A stretch of DNA of 64,000 bases. It comes from Cytophagales bacterium (GTDB lineage: Bacteria > Bacteroidota > Bacteroidia > Cytophagales > UBA9547). The notes under the pieces are model-generated. The model did no database searches, had not been told where the DNA came from, and saw nothing but the letters and a program-made list of their open reading frames with translations. Of the stretch, positions 1-8,515 are shown one piece after another. The translations under genes and the position numbers were made by a program. The stretch lies in the NCBI GenBank assembly GCA_013297755.1, contig JAAFIH010000016.1:1-64000 (forward strand), given 5' to 3'. Within the stretch, counting starts at the first letter, position 1. The number at the start of each line of letters is the position of its first letter.

Positions 1-3000
1 TGTTGGGCTTGCCTGCCATAATCCGCCATTGATGCCGTATTCATAAATGCCACTGCCACCACTCCCTGATAGCACTACTACGCCATTCGTAAGACCACAA
101 TTCGTTATGTCACTCTTGCTTTGTAACGATACGGTGGGGGGGGAGGTAACTGTAACGATATGATTTCTAGTGTTTGGTCCACCGCCACAAGCAGAACCAG
201 GCACTGTAGCTTGGATGATTGCAATACCTACAAAACTAGCATTCCAAGTAACTAATCCTGTAGAACTATTTATAATACCAGCTGTTGGAGTTAATAGCCT
301 GTAACCAGGAACAGTCCCTGCAATAGTAGCAGTGTATAAAGTTGTGCCAGCAGATTGACATCGTGAACTACCAGCACCAAGTGAGAAAACTGGAGATGTT
401 GCGGTAGAATTACCAAAAACATTTATGTAGTTATATTTATAAAAAGTAAATTGGTTAGCTGTATTTTCATTTATTATCAATACAATTGTTTTTAATCCTG
501 TTGTTCCAAATCGAACGGTTGGATTACTAGTATTGGCACCAGTAACGGTTGCACTAGGGTCATTGAAATTCCATTCCCAAGTTGTACCCTGACCAGAATT
601 TTCAGTAAAATTAACCACATTACCAGTACAAGGTGTTAAATCATCGGCAGTAATTCCACAATTAGCACTAGCAATCGCTAAAGGACTCGTCCAGGTACTA
701 TAAGTTGGCCCAGCCCCAATAGCACGAACTCTAATTGAACCACCACTAAATCCATTCAGATAATTTACTGTTAAAACATTTAGATTTGTAACACCAGATG
801 TTTGCATATTGGCACCTGAGATGCTCCATTCATACTGGCAAACAGATTGATCGAAAGGTATACTATAAGTAATGTTGTTTTCTCCACCATTGCAAATTGA
901 AACACGACCTTGAGGTTTAGCAGGTTGAGAAGGTGGATTTGGAGCTAATTGAGTAAATCTAAGTTGATAGATATCACAATTCTCTCCTGTATACTTAAGT
1001 TGGATGGTATGAGTTCCCCAATTAAAAGGCTTAGATGTTACTCCACCGATAGTTAGAGTAAACCATTGAAGACTAGAAGTTGCTGGTAATGAATAAGAAC
1101 CAACAAATGTTCCATCAATATAAACATCACCAGATGAAGGAAGATAACAATCTCTTTGTATTTCGATTCTGTAATTTGCGTTGGTATTTGAACTCAATAA
1201 CCATACATCATCATCTCCGCTGTGGTTATACATATTTGCTGGAAACATAGGCCCAGTTATATTCCCATAACCACAAGGATACATATCTCCACAATCAGCC
1301 CAACCATAAACTTTTCTTGCATCTACTAATCCAGGTATAGTAAATCCTGCTGTTAGCATAGGATTTGGAGAAGTCATAATTTGATTAGCAGCTTGCCTTG
1401 TAGGACTATTATCTCCTATATTCTCTGCCCAAGCATATAACCCATTATAATCAGCACTATATCCTCCAGCAAATAAGTTGAACTGACCATCGTCTCCATA
1501 AGCATACCATTTATTCCAATAATCAATACAAATGTTTTTCATTGTAGGACTCCTTTTGGCATTTCTTTTGGAAATAGTCCAATTGGTGGTATAATCTAAA
1601 TCTGGTCCACCTTCATAAGCAATGAATCTAAGCCCATATTCTTTTGCCTTACCTGCAAAACCTTCAATTGTATTTCCATCTGGCCCATTACAGTTATGAC
1701 AATTAAACATTTCGTTTACATTTTGTTGCATCCCATTTAAAATGGCTGTGGTATTGTTTACATTAGCACCTTTAGAATTAAAATAAGGTGCACCTGCAAT
1801 AGCATAAATATAATTTTTAGGTTCCCAACCATTAAATTTAAGCCATTCTAAACCTTCTTGAACATTATAACCATATCCTTTGCCGCCATATGCAATTTGA
1901 CCAGCCAATAATACACGCACTCTATTATTAATTTCATTTGAACCCCAAACAGTACCAAATATATCGCTTATTTCTTTTGTGCGTAATGCTTGCCATCGCA
2001 TAGCTACACTGTAAGCGGTAAAACCGCACTGATCGGGTGTACCATAGGATGTGCAATTATTTCCTAAATTACCATTATCATAGCCTCTAAGTGGGGTACC
2101 ATTTCTAAGTAAATTATTCCAATAACCACTGGAATTGGCTCTATTAGCCGCCATTCTATTGTTATAGCCAAATCCATTGAACCCACCTCCTGTATTCCAT
2201 ATTTCATTTCCATATTCAACCCATACATTTTTATCAGGTCTAAGATTATTTTTTATTAAAGTGGCCAATTGAGTAATAAAATTGTTATCAGCTAATACTG
2301 GTACATTAACCCACAAATCTTTTCCAGTTGTATTACATATTTCAATCATATACTCATAACTCACTCCAAATTTGTTAGATTGCACTGAAGACCTTTTGGT
2401 TCTATCACTCCAAAGTTGTACAAAATTTGTATTAGTGTGTCCCCAATCCATCATTCTATACAAATTAAAATTAGCGTAGGTATTAACTACACTAGGAGAA
2501 AAAGTGGGAAAATTAGAAAAGGTATAATTTGTGGGTGTTCCATTCAAAACTATAGGAATCATTTGCAACTGAGTAACACCAGAATTAAATTCAATCCATT
2601 GATTTCCACTATTATCAACAATAATATCTTTCTCGGAATATCCACCACCAACATTTGTACTACCATTTAGAGCCGAGGTTGGACCAAAATATCTTAGTTT
2701 GTAAGTACCAGTAAAGTCTGCACTTAAATCAGCACCTTCAACTATTACTAAAGTAAAAGCTGTAGTGGGCAAACCCTCAGAATTATAAGGTCCAGCATAA
2801 TCATCCCAATAACCACCACCACCAGAGATTCCTTTGATTAACCTTGATTCTTTTACAAAATCTGTAAATATTCTAACAGAACCATAATTTGAAATCCCAT
2901 CCAAATTAACTCCCATTTTAGGATATATAACAGGGGTTATACACTGTGATTGAAGTTTTAAACAATTAAATGTTAAAACCAAAATTAGTATTAATAAATA

Positions 3001-3009
3001 GTTTTTCAT
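1..3009 (-). CDS. Large secreted glycoside-hydrolase-like protein with CBM-like and PKD/SprB-like repeats (C-terminus outside window)
   Basis: An open frame of 1003 codons runs from the ATG at 3009 to the window edge without a stop, so only the N-terminal part is visible. It begins with a hydrophobic signal peptide (MKNYLLILILVLTFNC, followed within 10 residues by a likely cleavage site). Residues of about 30-560 look like a (beta/alpha)8-type hydrolase of the kind annotated as cellulose-binding proteins. The motif VEYGNEIWN near residue 263 would hold the acid/base glutamate. A CBM6-like beta-sandwich follows at about 580-680, then PKD-like or Ig-like modules at about 690-950, and a SprB-like repeat at the visible end (GSGIYEYGINGG). 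This order is typical of type IX-secreted surface or extracellular enzymes. The substrate cannot be told from the sequence. Confidence 0.8.
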   Translation of the reverse strand, partial: MKNYLLILILVLTFNCLKLQSQCITPVIYPKMGVNLDGISNYGSVRIFTDFVKESRLIKGISGGGGYWDDYAGPYNSEGLPTTAFTLVIVEGADLSADFTGTYKLRYFGPTSALNGSTNVGGGYSEKDIIVDNSGNQWIEFNSGVTQLQMIPIVLNGTPTNYTFSNFPTFSPSVVNTYANFNLYRMMDWGHTNTNFVQLWSDRTKRSSVQSNKFGVSYEYMIEICNTTGKDLWVNVPVLADNNFITQLATLIKNNLRPDKNVWVEYGNEIWNTGGGFNGFGYNNRMAANRANSSGYWNNLLRNGTPLRGYDNGNLGNNCTSYGTPDQCGFTAYSVAMRWQALRTKEISDIFGTVWGSNEINNRVRVLLAGQIAYGGKGYGYNVQEGLEWLKFNGWEPKNYIYAIAGAPYFNSKGANVNNTTAILNGMQQNVNEMFNCHNCNGPDGNTIEGFAGKAKEYGLRFIAYEGGPDLDYTTNWTISKRNAKRSPTMKNICIDYWNKWYAYGDDGQFNLFAGGYSADYNGLYAWAENIGDNSPTRQAANQIMTSPNPMLTAGFTIPGLVDARKVYGWADCGDMYPCGYGNITGPMFPANMYNHSGDDDVWLLSSNTNANYRIEIQRDCYLPSSGDVYIDGTFVGSYSLPATSSLQWFTLTIGGVTSKPFNWGTHTIQLKYTGENCDIYQLRFTQLAPNPPSQPAKPQGRVSICNGGENNITYSIPFDQSVCQYEWSISGANMQTSGVTNLNVLTVNYLNGFSGGSIRVRAIGAGPTYSTWTSPLAIASANCGITADDLTPCTGNVVNFTENSGQGTTWEWNFNDPSATVTGANTSNPTVRFGTTGLKTIVLIINENTANQFTFYKYNYINVFGNSTATSPVFSLGAGSSRCQSAGTTLYTATIAGTVPGYRLLTPTAGIINSSTGLVTWNASFVGIAIIQATVPGSACGGGPNTRNHIVTVTSPPTVSLQSKSDITNCGLTNGVVVLSGSGGSGIYEYGINGGLWQASPT

Positions 3010-3323
3010 GTTGAAAAGATTTGAAAATTTATGTTGTATTAAATTTAAAAATATAGAGTAATAATTTTGAGAAGTGATTTTTAGTAGATTTGTTTCCATG
3101 ACAAAATAATTAAGACAGGTGAAATTTTATAACTATTTCAATATTATATTGCAAATATTCAACATTTATTTTAATAAAACAAATAAATATTTGAAAATCA
3201 GGGAGTTATCATATATTTATTACACTTAAATAACTATTAATAGAGGTCTTAATAAATATTATTTAGCTGATTTTCAGGTTATTAAAAAAAAATAAAAAAT
3301 ATATCTTTTACATATAAATAAAA
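3010..3323. other. Intergenic region, AT-rich
   Basis: These 314 bases lie upstream of the secreted-protein gene and downstream of the 7TM-DISM gene, both on the minus strand. I see no open frame with protein character, no clear hairpin followed by a T-run and no good TAnnTTTG motif. The promoter of the secreted-protein gene should be here but I cannot place it. Confidence 0.5.
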
Positions 3324-5147
3324 TCAATCAAGTACATAGCTACTCCAGCCTTCGAGGTTTCGCTTGGCAACTTTCTTTTTTTGCATTACTTCAGAAATTT
3401 TTTGCTTAAAGCTATGGCATGTGCCAGCACGTAGGTCGAGCATCTTTGAAAGCTCTTCGATAGTTATACCTTTACGTGTGTAAACCAAAAATACAATATA
3501 AAAAGCTTTTACTATTGGGAAACGCAAGTGATGAAAAATAGTATGGGCTGTGGGCGATTCTATATAATTGCATTTGGTACATCGCCTTGACAAATCTTTA
3601 TCAGTTTCTGAATAGGTTTGGTTGTTGCATTTTTTACATTTATAGCCTTGATTCCATTTTAAGTTTATTAAAAAATTATAACAAATATCATCGCTAGGAT
3701 AAGCGGCTTTGAACTCTTCAAAACTAATTGGTTTTACTAAAACTCTGTTTTGAGTAATCTTTGTTACATTATCTTTCAAATCATTGTTTTGCTGCAATAA
3801 AAGTTGATTTATTCTCGCTATTTCTATTGACTGGTTTCTAATAAGAACAGTTCTCTCTTCCACTGTGTTTTCTAAAATCTTATTTTGATTGTCAATCAAT
3901 TGTTGTTTAGATTCTAATTCTGCAATTATCTGCTTCTGTGCAGAAATAGCCATAGATTTAATCACTCTATATCGATTAGACATAGAAATGGCAAAAAATA
4001 AAACTTGAATCACTCCAGTAAAAAAAAGTATATTTTCATTTTCTGAATAAAAACTTATCTCTACATTATAGGTATAGTTTGTAAAAAAACTTATTAAAAA
4101 CCCAATAAGAGCCAATAAATCAACCAAGCACTCATGGAAAAATGCAATGAAAATAAAAAATAATCCTAAAGCAAAAAAAAGGGCTGGTGTAAATTTTTCA
4201 TTTATATGATATTTTATTCCAAACCAAGTGCAATAACCAATCATACCTAAATCGTATATTGGTGAATAAACTAGCTTATTTGCATTAGGAAGTAATAACT
4301 GAATTGAAAGCAACAATAACTTTAGAAAAACAAATACTAATAAAAAAAATTGTTCTTTTTTGTACTTTACTCCAAACTCAAAAAAATGATATGCACACAT
4401 AATCAACGAAATGGTAATAGTTGCATGAAAAAAAGTATATGAAAAATACATATATTTGCTTGAGAATAAATTGAAGGGTAAAATAGACCAAACACCAAGA
4501 GCGAAAAAAATTAATCCAAATAAAAAAAACGAATAATACAAGTTTATTCGTTCTTTGTTAAATAAAAAATGAATGAAATTATATAGCATCATCAAAAAAA
4601 TAAGGCCAAAAAATATACCATAATAGAAAATTTCGCTGGTGGATTTGGCATAAAATCCCCGTATAGTTTGGATACTGATCCCTATAAATTGATCAGAAAC
4701 TGGAACTAATTTTGCAAAATAAATTGAGGTAGAATCTGATTTTGGAAGGTAAAAAACAAATTGTTGTTTTTTAAAAAAATTACTTATATCATTTTTAAAA
4801 TAAAAAGGATTAATTTCTGTAATAGTTTCTTTTTGGATTTCAAATACTCTAAATTCTTGAAAATCTTTTGCTCGATATAGAATTAAACCTTGTTTGCTAG
4901 GGTTTGATATTTTGAAACGTAGCCAATAGTTGGCATTAAAATCTGTTACAAATCCTACTTCTGGTGTGGATTTTATGAAGCCCTTATTAATTTTATTTAT
5001 TTGCTCTATACCAAGTTTTTGGGTAGAATCTTTAAAAATATATTCTTCAAATACATCTATTCGTTTTTTATTATCCAAGATATAAAAATCGGCTTTTAGT
5101 TGAAATGAAAAAGTTAAAAAAATCAAAAAAACAACTCTTTTTGTCAT
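3324..5147 (-). CDS. 7TM-DISM receptor with a C-terminal transposase-type zinc ribbon and helix-turn-helix
   Basis: This 607-residue protein looks like a membrane receptor. Residues 1-19 are a signal peptide. About 20-165 form a periplasmic 7TMR-DISMED2-like domain (YWLRFKISNPS). About 175-395 are seven hydrophobic segments of the 7TM-DISM type, and about 400-465 are a coiled coil. Instead of a kinase, residues 470-600 match the N-terminal zinc ribbon of IS1595/ISXO2-family transposases: the YPSDDICYNFLINLKW block, cysteines 504/507 and 523/526 as two CxxC knuckles, then a helix-turn-helix (ITIEELSKMLDL). The DDE catalytic domain is absent, so it cannot transpose. Inference: a signal-controlled DNA-binding protein anchored in the inner membrane. 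The gene stands alone and no target is visible. The domain calls are firm; the function is a guess. Confidence 0.85.
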   Translation of the reverse strand: MTKRVVFLIFLTFSFQLKADFYILDNKKRIDVFEEYIFKDSTQKLGIEQINKINKGFIKSTPEVGFVTDFNANYWLRFKISNPSKQGLILYRAKDFQEFRVFEIQKETITEINPFYFKNDISNFFKKQQFVFYLPKSDSTSIYFAKLVPVSDQFIGISIQTIRGFYAKSTSEIFYYGIFFGLIFLMMLYNFIHFLFNKERINLYYSFFLFGLIFFALGVWSILPFNLFSSKYMYFSYTFFHATITISLIMCAYHFFEFGVKYKKEQFFLLVFVFLKLLLLSIQLLLPNANKLVYSPIYDLGMIGYCTWFGIKYHINEKFTPALFFALGLFFIFIAFFHECLVDLLALIGFLISFFTNYTYNVEISFYSENENILFFTGVIQVLFFAISMSNRYRVIKSMAISAQKQIIAELESKQQLIDNQNKILENTVEERTVLIRNQSIEIARINQLLLQQNNDLKDNVTKITQNRVLVKPISFEEFKAAYPSDDICYNFLINLKWNQGYKCKKCNNQTYSETDKDLSRRCTKCNYIESPTAHTIFHHLRFPIVKAFYIVFLVYTRKGITIEELSKMLDLRAGTCHSFKQKISEVMQKKKVAKRNLEGWSSYVLD

Positions 5148-5679
5148 ATAAAAAAATACCTAGCTAAAGGCTAATCAAATTGAGATTATTGTCAATCTCA
5201 AAACTTATATTTAAGGAAACTACTCAAACCCAAAATATATTTTTTAAAACCCCACCCTAACCAATTTTACATCCTCACAGCTCTGCTCCAATGCTCAAAT
5301 TCCAAAGTAGAAGGCTTGCTTGAAGTGAATTATGTAGAAGTTCACTTATATATTTTCATAAAGCTATAAATAAAAACAGTATAAAAAAAATAAATGAAAT
5401 CAAGTACTTAAAAGAAAATTTTATATTATAAATTTTAAAAAAATAATTATACAAATATAAATAGGTGCTTTTTAAACATTTTGTAGTTTTGGCAAATGCA
5501 TTAAGTCTTTGAAAATATAAGAAGATTACTAAATAAGCAATTTTTAATTTCAAGAACTTGTAAATTAACAAGAAACATGATTGCAAAGTTGTTTATAGAA
5601 ACAATCTTTGCAATTGAGTAAAGCCATTCACTACCAATAAAAATCATACTTTCATAAATATCTTGTTGTGAAAATCCTT
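5148..5679. other. Intergenic region with an 8-bp-stem hairpin and a repeat fragment
   Basis: Across these 532 bases I find no convincing gene. A perfect 8-bp inverted repeat (TTGAGATT, 6-nt loop, AATCTCAA) lies at 5180-5201, about 33 bp ahead of the 7TM-DISM gene on the minus strand. It lacks a T-run and could be an mRNA leader structure or an operator. At 5247-5260 is the motif AAACCCCACCCTAA, which recurs inverted near 8258-8272. A minus-strand frame at 5356-5586 is low-complexity and is not taken as a gene. Confidence 0.45.
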
Positions 5680-6177
5680 TTAAAATGTTTCTCTCATTTT
5701 TTTTACTTCTAACTCAAGTTTTTCATTTTCAAGTTTTAAAATATTATCATCAAATTTCTTTGCATTTTTCCATTTAATGAATCCAAATATTGTTAAGTAA
5801 ATACCGATTGGAAAAAAAAACCAAAACATAATATTATATAGTTTTATATAGCCTTTTCTAATACTTATTTCAGAATATTTTCTCTCTGAATCTAATTGTC
5901 TATAATAATTTTCATTATTTAGTTTTTGTATATCTTCAAGGATCTTTATATTATTTTTTGATTTTATATTTTGAGATACACACAATTTTAAGTTTTTAGC
6001 ATTTTGATTAATTTTATAATTTAATAATTTTACATCCTTTTCAAGTTGAATAATTAATATTTCTAAGGATTGCTTTTCATTTAATGGATAATACACTGTT
6101 AAAACTATAAGTAAAATACCAATAGTTACAAGATATTTATATAGGTTTTCTGAACCCGAAAAAAAACTAGTTTCCAT
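5680..6177 (-). CDS. Membrane protein with two TM segments and coiled coil, second gene of a two-gene unit
   Basis: I do not recognise this 165-residue protein. A first membrane segment lies at about residues 14-32 (YLVTIGILLIVLTVYYPL) and a second at about 112-132 (MFWFFFPIGIYLTIFGFIKW). Between and after them are long charged, heptad-like stretches (a loop of about 75 residues and a 30-residue tail), so it probably oligomerises or binds a partner through coiled coils. Its start overlaps the end of the upstream EVE-like gene by 11 bp, which implies translational coupling and a shared function. Two-gene units of a sensor-like soluble protein and a small membrane protein are common among phage-defence systems, but that role is inference only. 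Confidence 0.7.
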   Translation of the reverse strand: METSFFSGSENLYKYLVTIGILLIVLTVYYPLNEKQSLEILIIQLEKDVKLLNYKINQNAKNLKLCVSQNIKSKNNIKILEDIQKLNNENYYRQLDSERKYSEISIRKGYIKLYNIMFWFFFPIGIYLTIFGFIKWKNAKKFDDNILKLENEKLELEVKKMRETF

Positions 6178-7093
6178 TTTGTATAAACGGTTTTGTTAAT
6201 TCATTAGTATTCATTTTTAAACTATCGATTACACTTGATGTGCTTTCTAAAACTTTCCTATTAGTATCTATTAACTTTTTAATATTTTCATCATTTTCGT
6301 CTTTTAGACCTTCACAAGAAGTTAGAAATATAAGATAAGCCAAGATTGCAAGGCTTTTACCATTATTGATTAATTCAAGTGCACCTTTAGATTGAAGGTT
6401 AATCTTGATATAAAATTCATTATTATCTTCATTAAAATTAAGTTCTTTATTGATGTTTTGTATCAAGACCTTAATGTTATCCATTAAAATTTGTAATTCA
6501 TCAAAATTTACATCTTCTGTTTTTTCAATTTTTAATACATAATGAGTATTTTGACCTTTTTCGAACAAATTGCCAATTACTCTGTCAATATGAGGAGCAA
6601 AATGATTAATATTACTAATTGTATGTTGGTTAGACTTAACTTGGTAAAAAATCGGATTCAAATCTTCCATATATTTTATTTCATACCATCTTACTTTTCT
6701 TCGTTTCTTAAATATATCTACAGAAATTTCTTCAAAGGCTGTTTCATCCTCTACTCGACCAAATGCCAATCTATCAGAATTTCTACTTGGAATTATTATT
6801 ATATCATCCTTTTTTAAGGAAATAAAGGTCTTTATTTTGTTGTATGCAGCTGATACTTTAATTTTTCCATTAAATGTATTTAAGTCAGCTTTCTCTACTT
6901 CAGCCATTTTTCTTTTAACTAAATCCTCGTTTACATTATTTACTTCATATAAAGTCAAATAGTCCCAACCAATAGCTATGTAATTCTTTTTTAAAAATTC
7001 TTCAAATAATTTACCGTATTCTGTTCTAACAAACCAGTATTTAGCATCAGTATTTAAACTTTCTACATTTTTTAAAATCTCATCTATTGTCAT
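6167..7093 (-). CDS. EVE/PUA-like domain protein, first gene of a two-gene unit with a membrane protein
   Basis: This is a 308-residue soluble protein. Residues of about 15-190 resemble the EVE/PUA-like fold often seen at the N-terminus of restriction and other defence proteins: KYWFVRTEYGKLFEEFL followed by IAIGWD, and later DDIIIIPSRNSDRLAFGRV. That fold usually reads modified bases or small ligands. Residues of about 195-265 form a second region containing the short strand FYIKINLQSKGALELI and a hydrophobic helix. The tail is helical. No nuclease motif is evident. It overlaps the membrane-protein gene by 11 bp. The pair lies directly downstream of nuoE, where nuoF would normally be expected, which suggests a transferred insert. 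The EVE-like call rests on motif resemblance only. Confidence 0.65.
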   Translation of the reverse strand: MTIDEILKNVESLNTDAKYWFVRTEYGKLFEEFLKKNYIAIGWDYLTLYEVNNVNEDLVKRKMAEVEKADLNTFNGKIKVSAAYNKIKTFISLKKDDIIIIPSRNSDRLAFGRVEDETAFEEISVDIFKKRRKVRWYEIKYMEDLNPIFYQVKSNQHTISNINHFAPHIDRVIGNLFEKGQNTHYVLKIEKTEDVNFDELQILMDNIKVLIQNINKELNFNEDNNEFYIKINLQSKGALELINNGKSLAILAYLIFLTSCEGLKDENDENIKKLIDTNRKVLESTSSVIDSLKMNTNELTKPFIQNGN

Positions 7094-7155
7094 AAATACT
7101 TACTATTTATTTATTTGTTTTATAGTTTATCACAATTTACTAAATAAGCAATTTC

Positions 7156-7701
7156 CTAGAACCAGGCTCGACTTACTTTGTTTTCAGATGTAGCAGCTTC
7201 TATGATTTGGTCTACTTTGGATTCGGTAAGTGTTTCGTGGTAGTGTAGCCCACATTGCATAACTGGAGCCATGCCACAAGCTGCCAAACATTCGACAGTT
7301 TTGAGGGTAAACATGCCATCTGGGGTTGTTTGGCCATCTTTGATACTTAATTTGTTTTCGATATAAGTTACTATATCTTCGGAGCCACGCAATACACAAG
7401 GGCTTGTGCGACATACCTCAAATACATATTTGCCCACAGGTTTTGTAAAGTATTGACTATAAAATGTGGCTACTTCGTAAACTTCGATAGGTTTTATTTG
7501 CAATATTTTGGCTACACAATCTTGTGCGGCTACGCTCAAGTATCCAAATTCTTGTTGTGCCAAATGAAGTAAAGGCAAAAGTGCCGATTTTTGTCTACCA
7601 GATGGATATTTTGACAAATGTTTTTGAACCACTTGCATAGCTTCTGCCGAAAATACTAATTCTTTTTCGGATTTGGTGGTATCGTGTGAATGGGCACTCA
7701 T
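7156..7701 (-). CDS. nuoE: NADH-quinone oxidoreductase subunit E (24 kDa, [2Fe-2S])
   Basis: NuoE is the thioredoxin-fold [2Fe-2S] subunit of the NADH-oxidising arm of respiratory complex I. At 181 residues the length is normal. The four cluster ligands are visible as C97-X4-C102 (CRTSPC) and C138-X3-C142 (CLAAC), together with the family motif EVYEVATFYSQY. The ATG at 7701 gives a short, charged, histidine-containing N-terminal tail before the conserved region. No nuoD, nuoF or other nuo gene is adjacent: upstream are 383 bases without a gene, and downstream are the EVE-like gene and its partner. The rest of complex I must be encoded elsewhere. Confidence 0.95.
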   Translation of the reverse strand: MSAHSHDTTKSEKELVFSAEAMQVVQKHLSKYPSGRQKSALLPLLHLAQQEFGYLSVAAQDCVAKILQIKPIEVYEVATFYSQYFTKPVGKYVFEVCRTSPCVLRGSEDIVTYIENKLSIKDGQTTPDGMFTLKTVECLAACGMAPVMQCGLHYHETLTESKVDQIIEAATSENKVSRAWF

Positions 7702-8084
7702 GGTAATAATTTATATAAATGTATAAAATATTTTTTTACTAATATTGTTTATTTTGTTTACAAATAAAATCAAAATTTGCTTACATTCAACAATCAACAG
7801 TATTTTTATTTACAAATCTAAAAAAAATAAAAGTACTAACCTAATAATGTAATTGTGAATTTTGGAGAAAAAAGTAATGATAAAAAATAAAGAATAAATA
7901 CTAAGTTTGGGCATTTATTGTGAGGCTTAGAAGCTAAAAACAAACAAATGATGTAATCAATGAATACTATAAATTCAATATCATTTACATAAGAATCAGA
8001 TTAACTTACTCGTTTGTAGAAAGCCTAAGATATAGGCAATAAAAAATGATTAAGTAAACTACATTGACTATAAATATATTTTTT
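7702..8084. other. Intergenic region, AT-rich
   Basis: This 383-base stretch lies upstream of nuoE and downstream of a small lipoprotein gene. I see no open frame, no strong hairpin and no clear promoter match. It presumably contains the nuoE promoter. Confidence 0.4.
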
Positions 8085-8324
8085 TTAGCAATCTTTGATT
8101 GGGCATGGTATGGGGCCGTCTTTGGGTTGTTGGCGACCACCTTTGCCTTTTTTGGCAACTTTGCAAGCTGCAAGGCTACAAAAGATAGCTATCATTATTA
8201 TAAATAGGAAACTTTTAAAAACTTCAATTCCTTTAAAGCCCTCCCACTTTGGGAGAGTTAGGGTGGGGTTTTTGAAAATAAATTTGAGGTTTTTAGAAGT
8301 TCCTAATAGTCTATTTTTTTTCAC
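8085..8324 (-). CDS. Small putative lipoprotein interrupted near its start by a palindromic repeat
   Basis: The 79-codon frame ends in a lipoprotein-like segment: hydrophobic FLFIIMIAIFCSLAAC with a lipobox cysteine, then a short basic and proline-rich tail with two further cysteines (PIPCPIKDC). The first 35 codons run through an intergenic palindromic repeat (the NPTLTLPKWEGF stretch is translated repeat). Either the repeat has been inserted in frame into the signal-peptide region, or the real start lies inside, for example at Met44 (position 8195). The frame overlaps the upstream small lipoprotein gene by 14 bp. Function unknown. The gene is plausible rather than certain. Confidence 0.45.
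   Translation of the reverse strand: MKKNRLLGTSKNLKFIFKNPTLTLPKWEGFKGIEVFKSFLFIIMIAIFCSLAACKVAKKGKGGRQQPKDGPIPCPIKDC
8223..8275 (-). repeat. Intergenic palindromic repeat element
   Basis: The sequence contains the perfect inverted repeat CTCCCA-CTT-TGGGAG at 8241-8255, next to TTAGGGTGGGGTTTTTG. On the minus strand it reads AACCCCACCCTAA followed by the hairpin. The same AAACCCCACCCTAA block occurs on the plus strand at 5247-5260, and a diverged relative (CCCCCACCCTCC) lies at about 21715-21730. From memory, elements of this kind are dispersed in many Bacteroidota genomes. Here it falls inside the reading frame of a small lipoprotein gene. Confidence 0.6.
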
Positions 8325-8496
8325 TTTGATCAGTTGATTTTGCTGTCGTTTTTTTATCAGATTTTGTGGTCAATGGCTTGGGCGATTTGTATTTTTTATT
8401 GTTTTCTTGTGCCACATGTGGTTTCCATGCTTGGCTGGGGGCATACACACAAGCTACCAAAAATGATAAAAAAACATAAGATACTATTTTTTTCAT
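8311..8496 (-). CDS. Small putative lipoprotein, lysine-rich
   Basis: This 61-residue protein begins with a clear signal sequence (MKKIVSYVFLSFLVAC) whose LVAC fits a lipobox. A charged, lysine- and threonine-rich tail without a recognisable domain follows. It is downstream of bioD on the same strand with a 19-bp gap, and its end overlaps the next small lipoprotein frame by 14 bp, so the three may be co-transcribed. Function unknown. It could be periplasmic or outer-membrane anchored. Confidence 0.55.
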   Translation of the reverse strand: MKKIVSYVFLSFLVACVYAPSQAWKPHVAQENNKKYKSPKPLTTKSDKKTTAKSTDQSEKK

Positions 8497-8515
8497 GGTA
8501 TAAATATATGCAAAA

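Noticed and set aside
2416-2670. 84-codon plus-strand frame
   Set aside because: It lies wholly inside the secreted-protein gene on the other strand and has no protein-like motif.
5356-5586. 76-codon minus-strand frame in the intergenic region
   Set aside because: It is dominated by Phe, Tyr, Leu and Lys from AT-rich codons, with no motif, partner gene or promoter. It looks like chance.
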